From: Zoogloea oryzae
GTDB taxonomy: Bacteria > Pseudomonadota > Gammaproteobacteria > Burkholderiales > Rhodocyclaceae
NCBI RefSeq assembly: GCF_030161255.1
Contig: NZ_BSPX01000017.1
Coordinates: forward strand, 1 to 64,000
Direction of reading: 5' to 3'
Length of the DNA stretch: 64,000 nucleotides
Program-made: the position numbers and the translations under genes
Shown here: in pieces, positions 52,865 through 61,419 of the stretch
Layout: the number at the start of each line of letters is the position of its first letter
Position numbering within the stretch: position 1 is the stretch's first letter
Notes under the pieces: model-generated
Databases searched by the model: none
What the model was told of the DNA's origin: nothing
What the model saw: only the letters and a program-made list of their open reading frames with translations

Positions 52865-53338
52865 TCAGCCGTCGGAGGGGGCGCCGCGGCCGGCGGCAGG
52901 CGCGGGCGGGCGCTGGGGCATGAACAGGATCTGCCGCTGGGCGGGCCCCAGCAGCTGGGCGAGGGTCACCTTGTCCAGCGACGCGAAGAAGGCCTCCAGC
53001 GCGTCGTCGAGCACGCCCCGCAGCTTGCAGCTCGAGGTGAGCAGGCAGCGGCTGGTGTCGGTGAAGCATTCCACCAGCGACAGGTCGGTCTCCATCTTGC
53101 GCACCACGTCGCCGATGCCGATCCCCGCCGGCGGCCGGGCCAGGCGCAGGCCGCCGCCCTTGCCGCGGATGCCCTCGACGAAACCGTTGCGGATCAGCTG
53201 ATTGACCACCTTCATCAGGTGGCTGCGCGAGATGTCGAAACGCTCGGAGATTTCCTGGATCGTCGGCAGGCGCTCTTCGTTGGAGGCCAGGTAGATCAGG
53301 ACGCGCAGGGCGTAGTCCGTGTGCAGGGTGATGTGCAT
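52865..53338 (-). CDS. nsrR: NsrR, nitric-oxide-sensing Rrf2-family repressor
   Basis: 157 residues. Rrf2 winged helix with LHTDYALRVLIYLA (Asp8, the unusual fourth cluster ligand), IQEISERFDISRSHLMKVVNQLIRNG and GKGGGLRLARP. Three cluster Cys at 91, 98 and 104 in ECF..SRCLLTSSCKL match NsrR spacing. The [4Fe-4S] protein represses NO-detoxification and some denitrification genes until NO destroys the cluster. The C-terminal ~20 residues are Pro/Ala-rich. It is divergent from the aldolase-like gene, with two candidate NsrR sites between. Confidence 0.92.
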   Translation of the reverse strand: MHITLHTDYALRVLIYLASNEERLPTIQEISERFDISRSHLMKVVNQLIRNGFVEGIRGKGGGLRLARPPAGIGIGDVVRKMETDLSLVECFTDTSRCLLTSSCKLRGVLDDALEAFFASLDKVTLAQLLGPAQRQILFMPQRPPAPAAGRGAPSDG

Positions 53339-53401
53339 GGTCGGCGGGCGCGATCCGGGGCCGCGGGGTGATTGACCCTTCGATTATAGGGGATTTCCGT
53401 A

Positions 53402-53450
53402 AAGATTCATTTTTGTTGACTCTTTAAAAGATGCATTCTAAAGTCCACTT
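53402..53450. promoter_or_regulatory. Two tandem candidate NsrR operators
   Basis: The NsrR consensus is AAGATGCATTT-N-AAATGCATCTT. Site 1 (53402-53424) has AAGATTCATTT as first half (10/11) and 6/11 in the second. Site 2 (53428-53450) has AAGATGCATTC (10/11) and 7/11 in the second half. The sites are 26 bp apart start to start. Site 2 ends 24 bases before the aldolase-like ATG (53475), and both lie upstream of nsrR. Confidence 0.68.
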
Positions 53451-53474
53451 CAAACAACCCCAACGGAGAGCGCC

Positions 53475-54137
53475 ATGATCGAGAAGAAGGACACCCCGCC
53501 CGAACACCCCGTGGTCGAGCAGGCCTGCGCCGTGATGCGGCGGGCCTACGAGCTGGGCTGGATCAGCACCCGCGACGGCAACGTGTCGGTGGCGATGACC
53601 GACCGCCGCGGCTTTCTGGTGTCGGCCAGCGGCGTGGTCAAGCACGCGCTGGTGCCCACCCAGTTCGTGTTCGTCCCGGCCGACCAGACGCCCGCGCCGG
53701 ACGCCTGGCCGCGGCCGTCGGGCGAGCTGGAGCTGCACCGCCGCCTGCAGGCGCTGTTCGGCAGCCGCAACCTGACGGTGCTCCACCTGCACCCGACCCA
53801 CATCGTCGCGGCGCTCTACGCGGGCCACCGGCTGGCCGAGCTGTCGGCGGACTTCCCGGAGGTCACCCGCTACACCCGGGTCGGGCCCGACGTGCCGGCC
53901 CTGCCTGCCACCAGCGAGGAGCTCGCCGAAGCCTGCGAGGCGGCCTTCCAGCCAGCCCTCGGCCCGGCGCCCCACATCGTCGGGCTGGACCGCCACGGCG
54001 TGGTGGCCGTCGGCAAGACGCCGTGGGAAGCCTTCGAACACGTGGAGCGGCTGGAGCACATCTGCCGCATCGCCCTCACCGCCAGCCAGCCGGCCACCAC
54101 ACCCCAGGGAGTCCGCCATGCAGCCCTCCGCCCCTGA
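53475..54137 (+). CDS. Class II aldolase/adducin-family protein under NsrR control
   Basis: 220 residues. ELGWISTRDGNVSVAM and FLVSASGVVKHAL form the N-terminal substrate loop; HLHPTHIVAAL supplies the HxH metal ligands and GLDRHGVVAVG the third His, so Zn-dependent aldol or epimerase chemistry is possible. Family members act on phospho-sugars such as fuculose- or methylthioribulose-phosphate; nothing here fixes the substrate. Candidate NsrR operators precede it. It overlaps the next small gene by 20 bases, so translation is coupled. Confidence 0.8.
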   Translation: MIEKKDTPPEHPVVEQACAVMRRAYELGWISTRDGNVSVAMTDRRGFLVSASGVVKHALVPTQFVFVPADQTPAPDAWPRPSGELELHRRLQALFGSRNLTVLHLHPTHIVAALYAGHRLAELSADFPEVTRYTRVGPDVPALPATSEELAEACEAAFQPALGPAPHIVGLDRHGVVAVGKTPWEAFEHVERLEHICRIALTASQPATTPQGVRHAALRP

Positions 54138-54336
54138 TCCGCGCAGCATCCTCACCACGGGTCAGATCATGATGATCGTCGCCGGCCTCGGGATGATCGC
54201 CTCGATCCTCATCGCCTACCCGCTGGCCGATCGCTTCAGCCTGGGCGTGCAGATCGCCGGCCACCTGGCCCTACCGGTGGCGGCCGCCGTGTTCAAGCTG
54301 GGCTATGTGGTGATCCTGGCCGCCCAGCCCACCTAA
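54118..54336 (+). CDS. Small two-helix membrane protein, partner of the aldolase-like gene
   Basis: 72 residues with two hydrophobic helices (MMIVAGLGMIASILIAYPLA and HLALPVAAAVFKLGYVVILA). No Cys or His cluster. It begins inside the end of the aldolase-like gene and ends overlapping, tail to tail by 4 bases, the gamma-glutamyl amidotransferase gene. Not a family I recognise; the coupling suggests a shared NO-responsive role. Confidence 0.65.
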   Translation: MQPSAPDPRSILTTGQIMMIVAGLGMIASILIAYPLADRFSLGVQIAGHLALPVAAAVFKLGYVVILAAQPT

Positions 54337-55115
54337 CGCGCATTGCGCGCCGCCTGGTGGAAGGCATCGAGCAGCGGAGCGCAGTCGAGAAGGCGTGTCG
54401 CACCGGCGGCGTAGAACTCGGGGTGCCATTGCACCCCGACCACGAAGCGGTGGCCGGTATGCCTGATCGCCTCGATCATCCCGTCCTCGGGGGCGGTGGC
54501 TTCGACGACCAGATCGCGGCCCAGGGCACGGACGCACTGGTGGTGGATGGACACCACATCCCCGCCCCCCGGCGCGCCGAACCACCGGGCAAACTGACCG
54601 CCTTCGGTGAAGACCACCGCATGGCTGTGCAGGTCGTAGGCATCGGCCTGGTGGGTGGCCCCGGCACCGAACTGGGTCGGAATGTCCTGATGGAGCGAGC
54701 CCCCGAAGGCGACGTTGATCAGCTGCATGCCCCGGCAGATCCCCAGCACCGGCTTGCCCGCCTCGACAAACTCGTGCAGCAGCTCCATCTCGTAGGCGTC
54801 CCGCACCCGGTCGCCGGCCCAATCCGCCCGGAGCGGCTGCTCGCCGTAAGCCTCGGGGCTGACGTCAGCCCCGCCCTGGAGGACGAGCCCGTCGAGGAAA
54901 TCCGCGTAATCCCGCAGCCGGATGTCGCTGCGGTGGATCGGCCCGTCCTTGAGGATGGACGGCACCATCAGGACCAGCACGTTGCGGGACATCACCCAGT
55001 GGGCGATGGATTGCTCCAGCACCTGCAGCGTTTTCGACTGGAGACCGGTCGCACCATCCTGGGGATGAAACAGCCTCGCCGACAGGCCAATCCTGATTGT
55101 GGCGTTGCGGGCCAT
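54333..55115 (-). CDS. Gamma-glutamyl-gamma-aminobutyrate hydrolase-like class I amidotransferase
   Basis: 260 residues from ATG 55115. LVLQGGADVSPEAYGE, the nucleophile elbow LGICRGMQLINVAFGGSLHQD, and VGVQWHPE give the Cys-His-Glu triad of the PuuD/peptidase C26 family. It cleaves gamma-glutamyl amide bonds, as in putrescine degradation, though no other puu gene is present. It follows the MarR gene on the same strand by 34 bases, and a gamma-glutamyl ligase-like gene lies in the divergent operon. Confidence 0.85.
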   Translation of the reverse strand: MARNATIRIGLSARLFHPQDGATGLQSKTLQVLEQSIAHWVMSRNVLVLMVPSILKDGPIHRSDIRLRDYADFLDGLVLQGGADVSPEAYGEQPLRADWAGDRVRDAYEMELLHEFVEAGKPVLGICRGMQLINVAFGGSLHQDIPTQFGAGATHQADAYDLHSHAVVFTEGGQFARWFGAPGGGDVVSIHHQCVRALGRDLVVEATAPEDGMIEAIRHTGHRFVVGVQWHPEFYAAGATRLLDCAPLLDAFHQAARNAR

Positions 55116-55149
55116 GATGCCTCCTCCCGGGGCACGAGCCCCTGTTTCG

Positions 55150-55668
55150 TCAAAGATCGGACAGCGGACGCTCCGCAGACTGCTCATCCCGATCGGTGAG
55201 ATTGGCCACCACCTGCGCGAGGTTCTGGTGCAACTGAGCCAGCACCTCGGACGGCAACCCCTGCAGCGCCTGGGGCAGCACCCCCTCGAACGGACCGGGG
55301 GCCAGGGCCAGCACCCGGGCGGCCTCGTCCTGCAGATGCAGGCCGACGCGGCGCTGGTCATCCGGCTTGCGCACCTTGCTCACCAGCCCCTTGGCGATGA
55401 GCTTCTCGACCAGCTGACTGCAGGTGGATTGGTGGATCGACAGCCGGCTGGCCAGCTCAGACACCCCACAGCCGGGCGTTCGCGCAATCTCGTGGAGCAG
55501 CCACAGCTGCGAGCCGGACACCCCACAACGTTGTTCGACATCCCGGAAGTGCTGGCGCACCGACCCGTAGATCACCCGGAACTGCTTGAGCACCACGAGG
55601 GGCATGGTGTCCATGGGCAGGTCATCGGCTGCGTCGGGCAAGCGCGGATTCGTGTTTGCAGAATTCAT
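55150..55668 (-). CDS. MarR-family transcriptional regulator
   Basis: 172 residues from ATG 55668; a TTG at 55677 is less likely. Winged helix with CGVSELASRLSIHQSTCSQLVEKLIAKGLV and the wing RKPDDQRRVGLHL. MarR proteins are dimers that leave palindromic operators when bound by phenolic or oxidised ligands. A perfect palindrome lies 14 bases upstream, so autoregulation and control of the divergent antiporter operon are likely. Two Cys (in the CGVS and STCSQ regions) could sense thiols, but this is speculative. Confidence 0.88.
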   Translation of the reverse strand: MNSANTNPRLPDAADDLPMDTMPLVVLKQFRVIYGSVRQHFRDVEQRCGVSGSQLWLLHEIARTPGCGVSELASRLSIHQSTCSQLVEKLIAKGLVSKVRKPDDQRRVGLHLQDEAARVLALAPGPFEGVLPQALQGLPSEVLAQLHQNLAQVVANLTDRDEQSAERPLSDL

Positions 55669-55681
55669 TGTCGTCAATTAT

Positions 55682-55699
55682 ATTTGTATCAATACAAAT
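55682..55699. promoter_or_regulatory. Perfect palindromic operator in the MarR/antiporter divergent region
   Basis: ATTTGTAT-CA-ATACAAAT, an 8-2-8 perfect inverted repeat in an AT-rich stretch of an otherwise GC-rich gap, typical in size and base content of MarR sites. It lies 14 bases upstream of the MarR ATG and 114 bases before the antiporter ATG at 55814. Confidence 0.75.
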
Positions 55700-55813
55700 T
55701 TCAAACCGTGTCTCGATGTTGCAGGCTTTCGCCCCAGACATCACGCCCGCACCTGCCGGGCGAAGGCAGACCGGGCCGGTTTTCCCCACCCGGACCAAGC
55801 ACCCGCCGCGTTC

Positions 55814-57049
55814 ATGCCGACTCAGCTCTACGCCTTCGAAGCCTCTCCCTTGCTGCTGTTCGGCCTGCTCCTCCTCGGCGGGCTGGCCAGCGGCGAGATC
55901 AGCCGTCGCGCCTTCGGGCTCCCGCGCACCACCGGCTTCGTGCTGTTCGGGGTCCTGATCGGTAACAGCGGGCTGCGCTGGATCGACCCCTACATTCTCG
56001 ACGCCGCGCAGTTTTTCATCTACCCGGGGATCGGCCTGATCCTGTTCGAACTGGGCCACCACTTCCCGCTCACGGGGCGCCGCATCGACCGCCGTCTCGT
56101 ACTGCTCAGCCTGGCGGAGACCAGCGCTGTCTTCGCGACGATCACGACCCTCATGTACCTGCTCGGCTTCGGGCTTGCCGGCGGGCTGTTCGCCGCCGCC
56201 ATCGCCGCCTCCACTTCGCCGGCGATCACCATCGCCACCACCCGCGATACCGGTGCCGACGGGCCATTCAGCCGGCGTCTGTTCGGCCTCGTGGCCCTGA
56301 ACGGCTGCGTGGCTTTCGCCGCCGTCAGCGTCCTCCTCCCGGTGCTCGCGGCCAGCGGCGCCACCGAGCTGACGCCTGGCTACGCCACAGCGGCTGGGCA
56401 CGTGCTGCTGTCCGTGCTGCTGGGCGCCGGACTGGCCCTCGCGGCCTGCGCGGCCGCCCGCCGGCTGGGCCCCCAGGTGGAGCACCAGCACCTCATGCTG
56501 CTGGGCCTCATCGTGGTCGGCACCGGGCTGCCCCTGACCCTCGAGATGTCACCCCTGCTCACCCTGCTGACCTTCGGAATCGGCACCCGCATCGCCGACC
56601 GGCACAAGGCCGTGCTGGCCATCCGCATCTCGTCGGATGCCCGGGTCTTTCTGGTGGTGACCTTCGTGCTGGCCGGCGCCGCGCTGGAGATCGGCCTGCT
56701 TGCCGAATACGCAGCCACGGCCACGGCCTACGCGCTGACACGCTTCGGCGCCCGCTGGGCGGCCCTCCACCTGATGGGACGCCGGCTGGGCATTGCCGCC
56801 AGGGAGTCGCGCTTCACCGCCATCGGGCTGCTGCCCATGTCCAGTGTGGCCCTGGTCCTGCTCGGCGACGCCGGCCCCCTCGAAGGCGGCGTCGGCCCTG
56901 CGCTTTCGGGCACCCTCATGGGCGCCATCGTGCTGATGCAGCTGATCGGCCCGCTGTGCACCCAGGCCGCAGTCATCGCTGCCGGCGAGGCCCGCCTCGG
57001 CGGCGCTGCCGCCGCCCGGCCCCCTGCCGACGGAGCCCCATCACGATGA
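55814..57049 (+). CDS. CPA2/Kef-like antiporter family membrane protein, paralogue A
   Basis: 411 residues, about 12 helices, only the Na/H-exchanger domain with no C-terminal RCK/TrkA-N module. Opening PLLLFGLLLLGGLASGEISRRAFGLPRTTGFVLFGVLIG and FELGHHFPLTGRRIDRRL are typical of the Kef group. At the position of the QD/ND/DD ion-binding pair, however, I read LVALNGCVAF, without the Asp. Either transport uses another residue or the protein is not a normal antiporter. The stop overlaps paralogue B by ATGA. Confidence 0.8.
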   Translation: MPTQLYAFEASPLLLFGLLLLGGLASGEISRRAFGLPRTTGFVLFGVLIGNSGLRWIDPYILDAAQFFIYPGIGLILFELGHHFPLTGRRIDRRLVLLSLAETSAVFATITTLMYLLGFGLAGGLFAAAIAASTSPAITIATTRDTGADGPFSRRLFGLVALNGCVAFAAVSVLLPVLAASGATELTPGYATAAGHVLLSVLLGAGLALAACAAARRLGPQVEHQHLMLLGLIVVGTGLPLTLEMSPLLTLLTFGIGTRIADRHKAVLAIRISSDARVFLVVTFVLAGAALEIGLLAEYAATATAYALTRFGARWAALHLMGRRLGIAARESRFTAIGLLPMSSVALVLLGDAGPLEGGVGPALSGTLMGAIVLMQLIGPLCTQAAVIAAGEARLGGAAAARPPADGAPSR

Positions 57050-58305
57050 GCACCGGACTGCGCCAAGGCTGGGAAGCCCTCCAGGACAGCCTGATCTTCC
57101 TGCCGCCTTTCCCCGACCAGCTCGACCCGCTGGTCCTGTTCTCGCTGCTCCTCGTCGGTGGCCTGATCGTCGGCGAGACGCTGTTCCGGACGCTCGGCCT
57201 GTCGCGCATCGTCGGCTACGTGCTGGCCGGCGCCATCAGCGGCCCCGGCGCCCTGGGCTGGCTCGACCGGGAGACCATCGCGCTCGCCAAACCGCTGGCC
57301 GACACCGCCCTGGGCCTGCTGCTGATGGAGACGGGACGCCACCTCGACCTGCGCTGGCTGAGCGCCAACCGCGGGCTGCTGGTGAGCGCGGCAGCCGAAT
57401 CGGCGCTGGCATTCCTCACCATCTTCATCTTCGCGCTGCTGGCCGTCGGCCTCTCCCCCGGCTGGAGCGCAGCGACGGCCGCCATCACCATGGCCTCGGC
57501 CCCGGCGGTCGTGCTGCTCACCGCCGAGGAGAACCGCGCCCAGGGGCAGGTCACCCAGCGCACCCTGCTGCTCACGGCGATCAGCTGCGCCCTCTCCTTC
57601 GTGGTCTTCGCGGTGGTGCTCGGCCTGCTCCACGCAGAGCAGGCCGGCGACTGGCTCAACGCCATCGCCCATCCCCTGTGGGTGGTGGGCGGCGGCATCC
57701 TGATCGGCCTGCTCTGCGCCCGCCTGGCGCTGATCATCGCCGGCCGCCAGGCGCGCGGGTCGGTGGCCCGGGTGTTCGTTCTCGTGGCAACCGCCCTGAT
57801 GGCCATCGGCATGGCCCGCATGCTCGCCGTGCCGGTCTTCCTGACCCTCTTCATGATGGGCGCCGCGCTCAACCTGGCTGACCGGGACAGGACCCTCGCC
57901 TACACCGGCCTGCCCCAGGGCCACTGGATCCTCGCCATCCTGCTGTTCGTGGTCACCGGCGCGATGCTGCCCCTGGGCGAGCTGGACTGGACCACCGGCG
58001 TCCAGGCGCTGGGCCTGATCCTGATGCGCGGCCTCGCCAAGTTCGTCGGCGTGGTGAGCACCGGCCGCCACGACCTGCCGCTCGACAAACGTCGGCTGGT
58101 GGGCATCGGCATCCAGCCGCTGTCGGCCACCGCCATCTTCATGGCCGCCGAGCTCGCCACCCTCTACCCCGAGGTCAGCAGCCAGCCGCTGCTGCTCCCC
58201 CTGATCGCCGCCGCCATGATGGAATTCGTCGGGCCTCAGCTATGCAAGCGGGCCCTCCAGCGCGCCGGCGAAACCGAACCCACCCGCCCGGAGCCTGCCC
58301 GATGA
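57046..58305 (+). CDS. CPA2/Kef-like antiporter family membrane protein, paralogue B
   Basis: 419 residues, about 12 helices and no regulatory C-terminal domain. LVGGLIVGETLFRTLGLSRIVGYVLAGAI and LLMETGRHLDL match the family. The region following ITMASAPAVVLLTAEEN should contain the conserved Asp of the ion site but reads LTAISCALSF. Sequence is clearly diverged from paralogue A, so the pair is old and may form a heterodimer. Overlaps both neighbours by 4 bases. Confidence 0.8.
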   Translation: MSTGLRQGWEALQDSLIFLPPFPDQLDPLVLFSLLLVGGLIVGETLFRTLGLSRIVGYVLAGAISGPGALGWLDRETIALAKPLADTALGLLLMETGRHLDLRWLSANRGLLVSAAAESALAFLTIFIFALLAVGLSPGWSAATAAITMASAPAVVLLTAEENRAQGQVTQRTLLLTAISCALSFVVFAVVLGLLHAEQAGDWLNAIAHPLWVVGGGILIGLLCARLALIIAGRQARGSVARVFVLVATALMAIGMARMLAVPVFLTLFMMGAALNLADRDRTLAYTGLPQGHWILAILLFVVTGAMLPLGELDWTTGVQALGLILMRGLAKFVGVVSTGRHDLPLDKRRLVGIGIQPLSATAIFMAAELATLYPEVSSQPLLLPLIAAAMMEFVGPQLCKRALQRAGETEPTRPEPAR

Positions 58306-59450
58306 GCGACCTCTCGCAGCTCTCCTTTTCGTCCAGCCGCCCCCTGACCCTGGGCGTCGAGCTCGAACTCCAGCTGGTCTCCCTGCGCGACTACGACCTC
58401 ACCCGCGCCGCCACCGACCTGCTCGCCGGCCTGCAGTACGACGACCGCTTCGGCGAGGTGAAGCTGGAGATCACCGAAAGCATGATCGAGGTGAACTCCC
58501 GCCCCCGCCTCGACGCCACCGCCATCGCGGCCGACCTGGACGGCCTGCGTGACGTGCTCGTCACCCATTGCCGCCTGAACAACATCGCCGTGTGCGGCGG
58601 CGGCACCCACCCCTTCCACCGCTGGCCCGAGCGCCGGATCAGCCCGGGCGAGCGCTTCGCGGCCCTGAACAACCGCTACGGCTACCTGAGCAAGCAGTTC
58701 ACGGTGTTCGGGCAGCACATCCACATCGGCGTCACCAGCGGCGACGACGCGATCTGGCTCACCCACGCCCTCAACCAGTACGTGCCCCACTTCGTCGCCC
58801 TGTCCGCCTCCTCGCCCTTCATCGACGCCACCGACACCGGCTTCGACTCGGCCCGGCTCAACGCCGTGTCGGCCTTTCCGCTGTCCGGCCAGTCGCCGGA
58901 CGTGGCCGACTGGGCCGCCTTCCTCGACCACATGGCCCTGCTCCAGGCCTGCGGCGTGGCCGAGAGCATCAAGGACCTGTACTGGGACGTGCGCCCCAAA
59001 CCCGAATACGGCACCGTCGAGCTGCGCATCTGCGACACCCCGCTCACCATCGACCGGGCCGTCGAGCTGGCCGCCTTCGCCCAGTGCCTGGCCCGCAACC
59101 TGCTGCGCATGCGCCCGCCCATCGCCCCCGCCAGCCAGGCCCTGGTCGCCCGCTATAACAAGTTCCAGGCCAGCCGCTACGGCTTCGGCGCCACCCTGGC
59201 CGACCCGATCCGGCGGCGCCGCGTGCCGATTGGCGACGCCCTGCGCGCGCTGATCGACAGCCTCACCGCCGACGCCGACGACCTGGGCTGCCGGAAGCAG
59301 CTCGAGCAACTGCGCGCCCTCGTCATCAGCGAGCGCAACGACAGCGCATGGCTACGCGAAATCGCCAGAAGCACCGGCAATCTGAACGACCTGACCCGAA
59401 TGGCCGCCGAGCGCTTCGCCAGCCCGTCCTCCTATCGTCCTAACGTCTAG
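58302..59450 (+). CDS. YbdK-type carboxylate-amine ligase (GCS2 family)
   Basis: 382 residues. LGVELELQLVS, EITESMIEVNS, CGGGTHPFHRW, FGQHIHIGV and YGTVELRICDTP are the ATP-, metal- and substrate-binding motifs of the glutamate-cysteine ligase family 2. YbdK shows weak gamma-glutamylcysteine synthesis; true substrates are debated. Glutathione and its adducts gate Kef channels, so its place right behind two Kef-like proteins is suggestive. Confidence 0.9.
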   Translation: MSDLSQLSFSSSRPLTLGVELELQLVSLRDYDLTRAATDLLAGLQYDDRFGEVKLEITESMIEVNSRPRLDATAIAADLDGLRDVLVTHCRLNNIAVCGGGTHPFHRWPERRISPGERFAALNNRYGYLSKQFTVFGQHIHIGVTSGDDAIWLTHALNQYVPHFVALSASSPFIDATDTGFDSARLNAVSAFPLSGQSPDVADWAAFLDHMALLQACGVAESIKDLYWDVRPKPEYGTVELRICDTPLTIDRAVELAAFAQCLARNLLRMRPPIAPASQALVARYNKFQASRYGFGATLADPIRRRRVPIGDALRALIDSLTADADDLGCRKQLEQLRALVISERNDSAWLREIARSTGNLNDLTRMAAERFASPSSYRPNV

Positions 59451-59459
59451 GGGATCACC

Positions 59460-60698
59460 GTGCACCGCACGTATCTCATCCTCGCAGCAAGCCTGATCCC
59501 GGCAACGGTGTTCGCCGACACCGCCTGCACCCAGGCCCCCCATACCCCGCCAGCGGGGCTCACCGGCACCGCGGTCAATGGCAGCAACTGGCTCGACCCC
59601 GGCACCCTCCGCTACGGGCTGGGCCAGGCGCCGCGCTTCATGCGCGGGATCGCCCTGACGCCCCCCGCAGGCGCGCCGGCGCGCACCCCGGCCCGACAAC
59701 CCATCGACCCCGACCGTCGCACCGCCACCGACCCTGCCGACGGCACCCAGCGCAGCTTGCGCCACCTGCTGGAAAACCGCATCGACGCCGACGGCGTGCT
59801 GATGCTCCAGCACGGCCAGGTGCTGCTCGACTACCGCCGCAGCGGCTTCGACCCCGCCCGGCCCCAGCTCCTCCTCGAAGCCACCCGCCCGCTGCTGGTC
59901 ACGATGCTCGCCAAGGCCAGCGCCGAAGGACGCTTCGCCCGGGGCAAGGCGATCCCCCGCCTGATACCGGAACTGGCAGCCAGCCGCGAGCTGGCCAAGC
60001 TCTCCATGCAACGACTGCTCGACGGGCGCACCGGGCTCCAGTGGTCCGACGCCGAGCTCCGCCAATGGCAGCGGGAGGGCGGCTGGATGCCCGCCGGTGG
60101 CGTTGGTGGCGTGCGGCCTTGGCTCGTGCGACGCAGCGCGTGGCCCCGGGTGTCCGGCGACCCCGGCAGCGACATGCGCGGCCCCGAAGGCGCCCTCCTG
60201 CTATGGGCCACCGAGAAAGCCTGGAAGAAACCCGCCCCCGACGTCCTGTGCGAGCTGCTCGCGATCAGCCGCGCCCGCAATCCGGCCTTCTGGGCCACCG
60301 ACCCAGCCGGCACCCCCCTGGCCGACGGCCTCGCCCTCAGCCTCGAAGACTTCGCGGCCTTTGGCCAGAGCCTGCTCGACGCGCGCACCCCGTCGGGGCG
60401 CCGGTCCGTTGCCCCACGCTGGTTCGCCGAGACGCTGGCCAGCCCGGGCAACCCGGCACAGCCCACGCCCGATGCAATCCGCGCCCTCGGCCCCGACACC
60501 ACCTGGCAATACCGTTTCGCCCACCCGGGCAAGGGCCACCGCGCCGCCATCGTCGGCGCCTATGGCAGCAGCCTCTACGTGGACTTCGATCACGGAACCG
60601 TCGTCGCGATCTACGCGTCCCATGCCCAGCGCCACTCGCCCCTGCTGATGACGAGCCTGCGCAGCCTGTGGGACGCCGCCATCCGCACCAAGGAGTGA
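59460..60698 (+). CDS. Degenerate beta-lactamase-fold exported protein
   Basis: 412 residues from a GTG start, 9 bases after the ligase gene. Signal peptide MHRTYLILAASLIPATVFA. The body aligns with class C beta-lactamase/6-aminohexanoate-dimer hydrolase proteins: SMQRLLDGRTGLQWSDAE, then AIVGAYGSSLYVDFDHGTVV. The catalytic SxxK tetrad, normally SxTKS, reads EATRP, so both the nucleophile Ser and the Lys are gone. It is therefore probably a binding protein of the periplasm, perhaps for peptidoglycan or a peptide, not a hydrolase. Confidence 0.72.
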   Translation: MHRTYLILAASLIPATVFADTACTQAPHTPPAGLTGTAVNGSNWLDPGTLRYGLGQAPRFMRGIALTPPAGAPARTPARQPIDPDRRTATDPADGTQRSLRHLLENRIDADGVLMLQHGQVLLDYRRSGFDPARPQLLLEATRPLLVTMLAKASAEGRFARGKAIPRLIPELAASRELAKLSMQRLLDGRTGLQWSDAELRQWQREGGWMPAGGVGGVRPWLVRRSAWPRVSGDPGSDMRGPEGALLLWATEKAWKKPAPDVLCELLAISRARNPAFWATDPAGTPLADGLALSLEDFAAFGQSLLDARTPSGRRSVAPRWFAETLASPGNPAQPTPDAIRALGPDTTWQYRFAHPGKGHRAAIVGAYGSSLYVDFDHGTVVAIYASHAQRHSPLLMTSLRSLWDAAIRTKE

Positions 60699-60700
60699 CG

Positions 60701-61261
60701 ATGTCCGATCAGCAACGCTTCAGATCCGGGCTGGCTTGGCTGATGCTGGCCCTGCTGCTGCCGGCCCCCGGGCTGGTCCGGGCCGAACCCGCCCCACCCA
60801 CAACCATCGAAGCTCAGGCCGACGACACCGCCCCCGCCGGCCGGCTCGACCGCTTCAGCCGCGAAGCCGCCCTCGATCTCACCATTGATTCGGACCAGGC
60901 CCCCGACGGCACCTCGACCACCCGCGTAGTGATCGACACCAGGGCTGCCTTCGACAACAAGCAGGACCGCCTGCGCCCGGACTACGCCCGCTTCCTATCC
61001 CGGGTCGGCATCATGCTGCAGCGGCATCGCGGCACCGTGGTGAAGGTGACCGGCTTTGCCCGGCACACCAGGGCCGACTACAACCCGGTCCTGCTCGGCC
61101 GGCGTGTCCGCGCCATCCAGGTCTTTCTCGCCGAAAACGGCGCGCCCATCGACCAGATCAAGGCCCAGGTCAGAGGCGTGGACGACTACGACGGCCCCGC
61201 TGGCGCCGCCGATCGCGCCGCCACCGGCACAATCATCATCCTCGGCTTCAGCCACGGCTGA
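60701..61261 (+). CDS. OmpA-like periplasmic domain protein
   Basis: 186 residues. Signal peptide ends APGLVRA; no lipobox Cys. C-terminal half: VVIDTRAAFDNKQDRLRPDYARFL and VTGFARHTRADYNPVLLGRRVRAIQVFLAENG follow the OmpA peptidoglycan-binding pattern, though the usual GHTD is replaced by GFAR. It starts 2 bases after the previous stop, so it closes the five-gene operon. It probably holds the periplasmic proteins near the cell wall. Confidence 0.75.
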   Translation: MSDQQRFRSGLAWLMLALLLPAPGLVRAEPAPPTTIEAQADDTAPAGRLDRFSREAALDLTIDSDQAPDGTSTTRVVIDTRAAFDNKQDRLRPDYARFLSRVGIMLQRHRGTVVKVTGFARHTRADYNPVLLGRRVRAIQVFLAENGAPIDQIKAQVRGVDDYDGPAGAADRAATGTIIILGFSHG

Positions 61262-61419
61262 CCACCACGAGCGCCCCCACCCGGCTGCCAGCCTTGCGCG
61301 ACGCGGCCGTGCCGCCGCCACGCCGGTCACCTGCCCCGCGGCCTCTCGGCTCCGCTGACCCCTGCGCCAGTTTGTAGTAGCCTTGGCCCCTTTTTTGCAG
61401 TTGGGCGTCGCCCGCCGGC

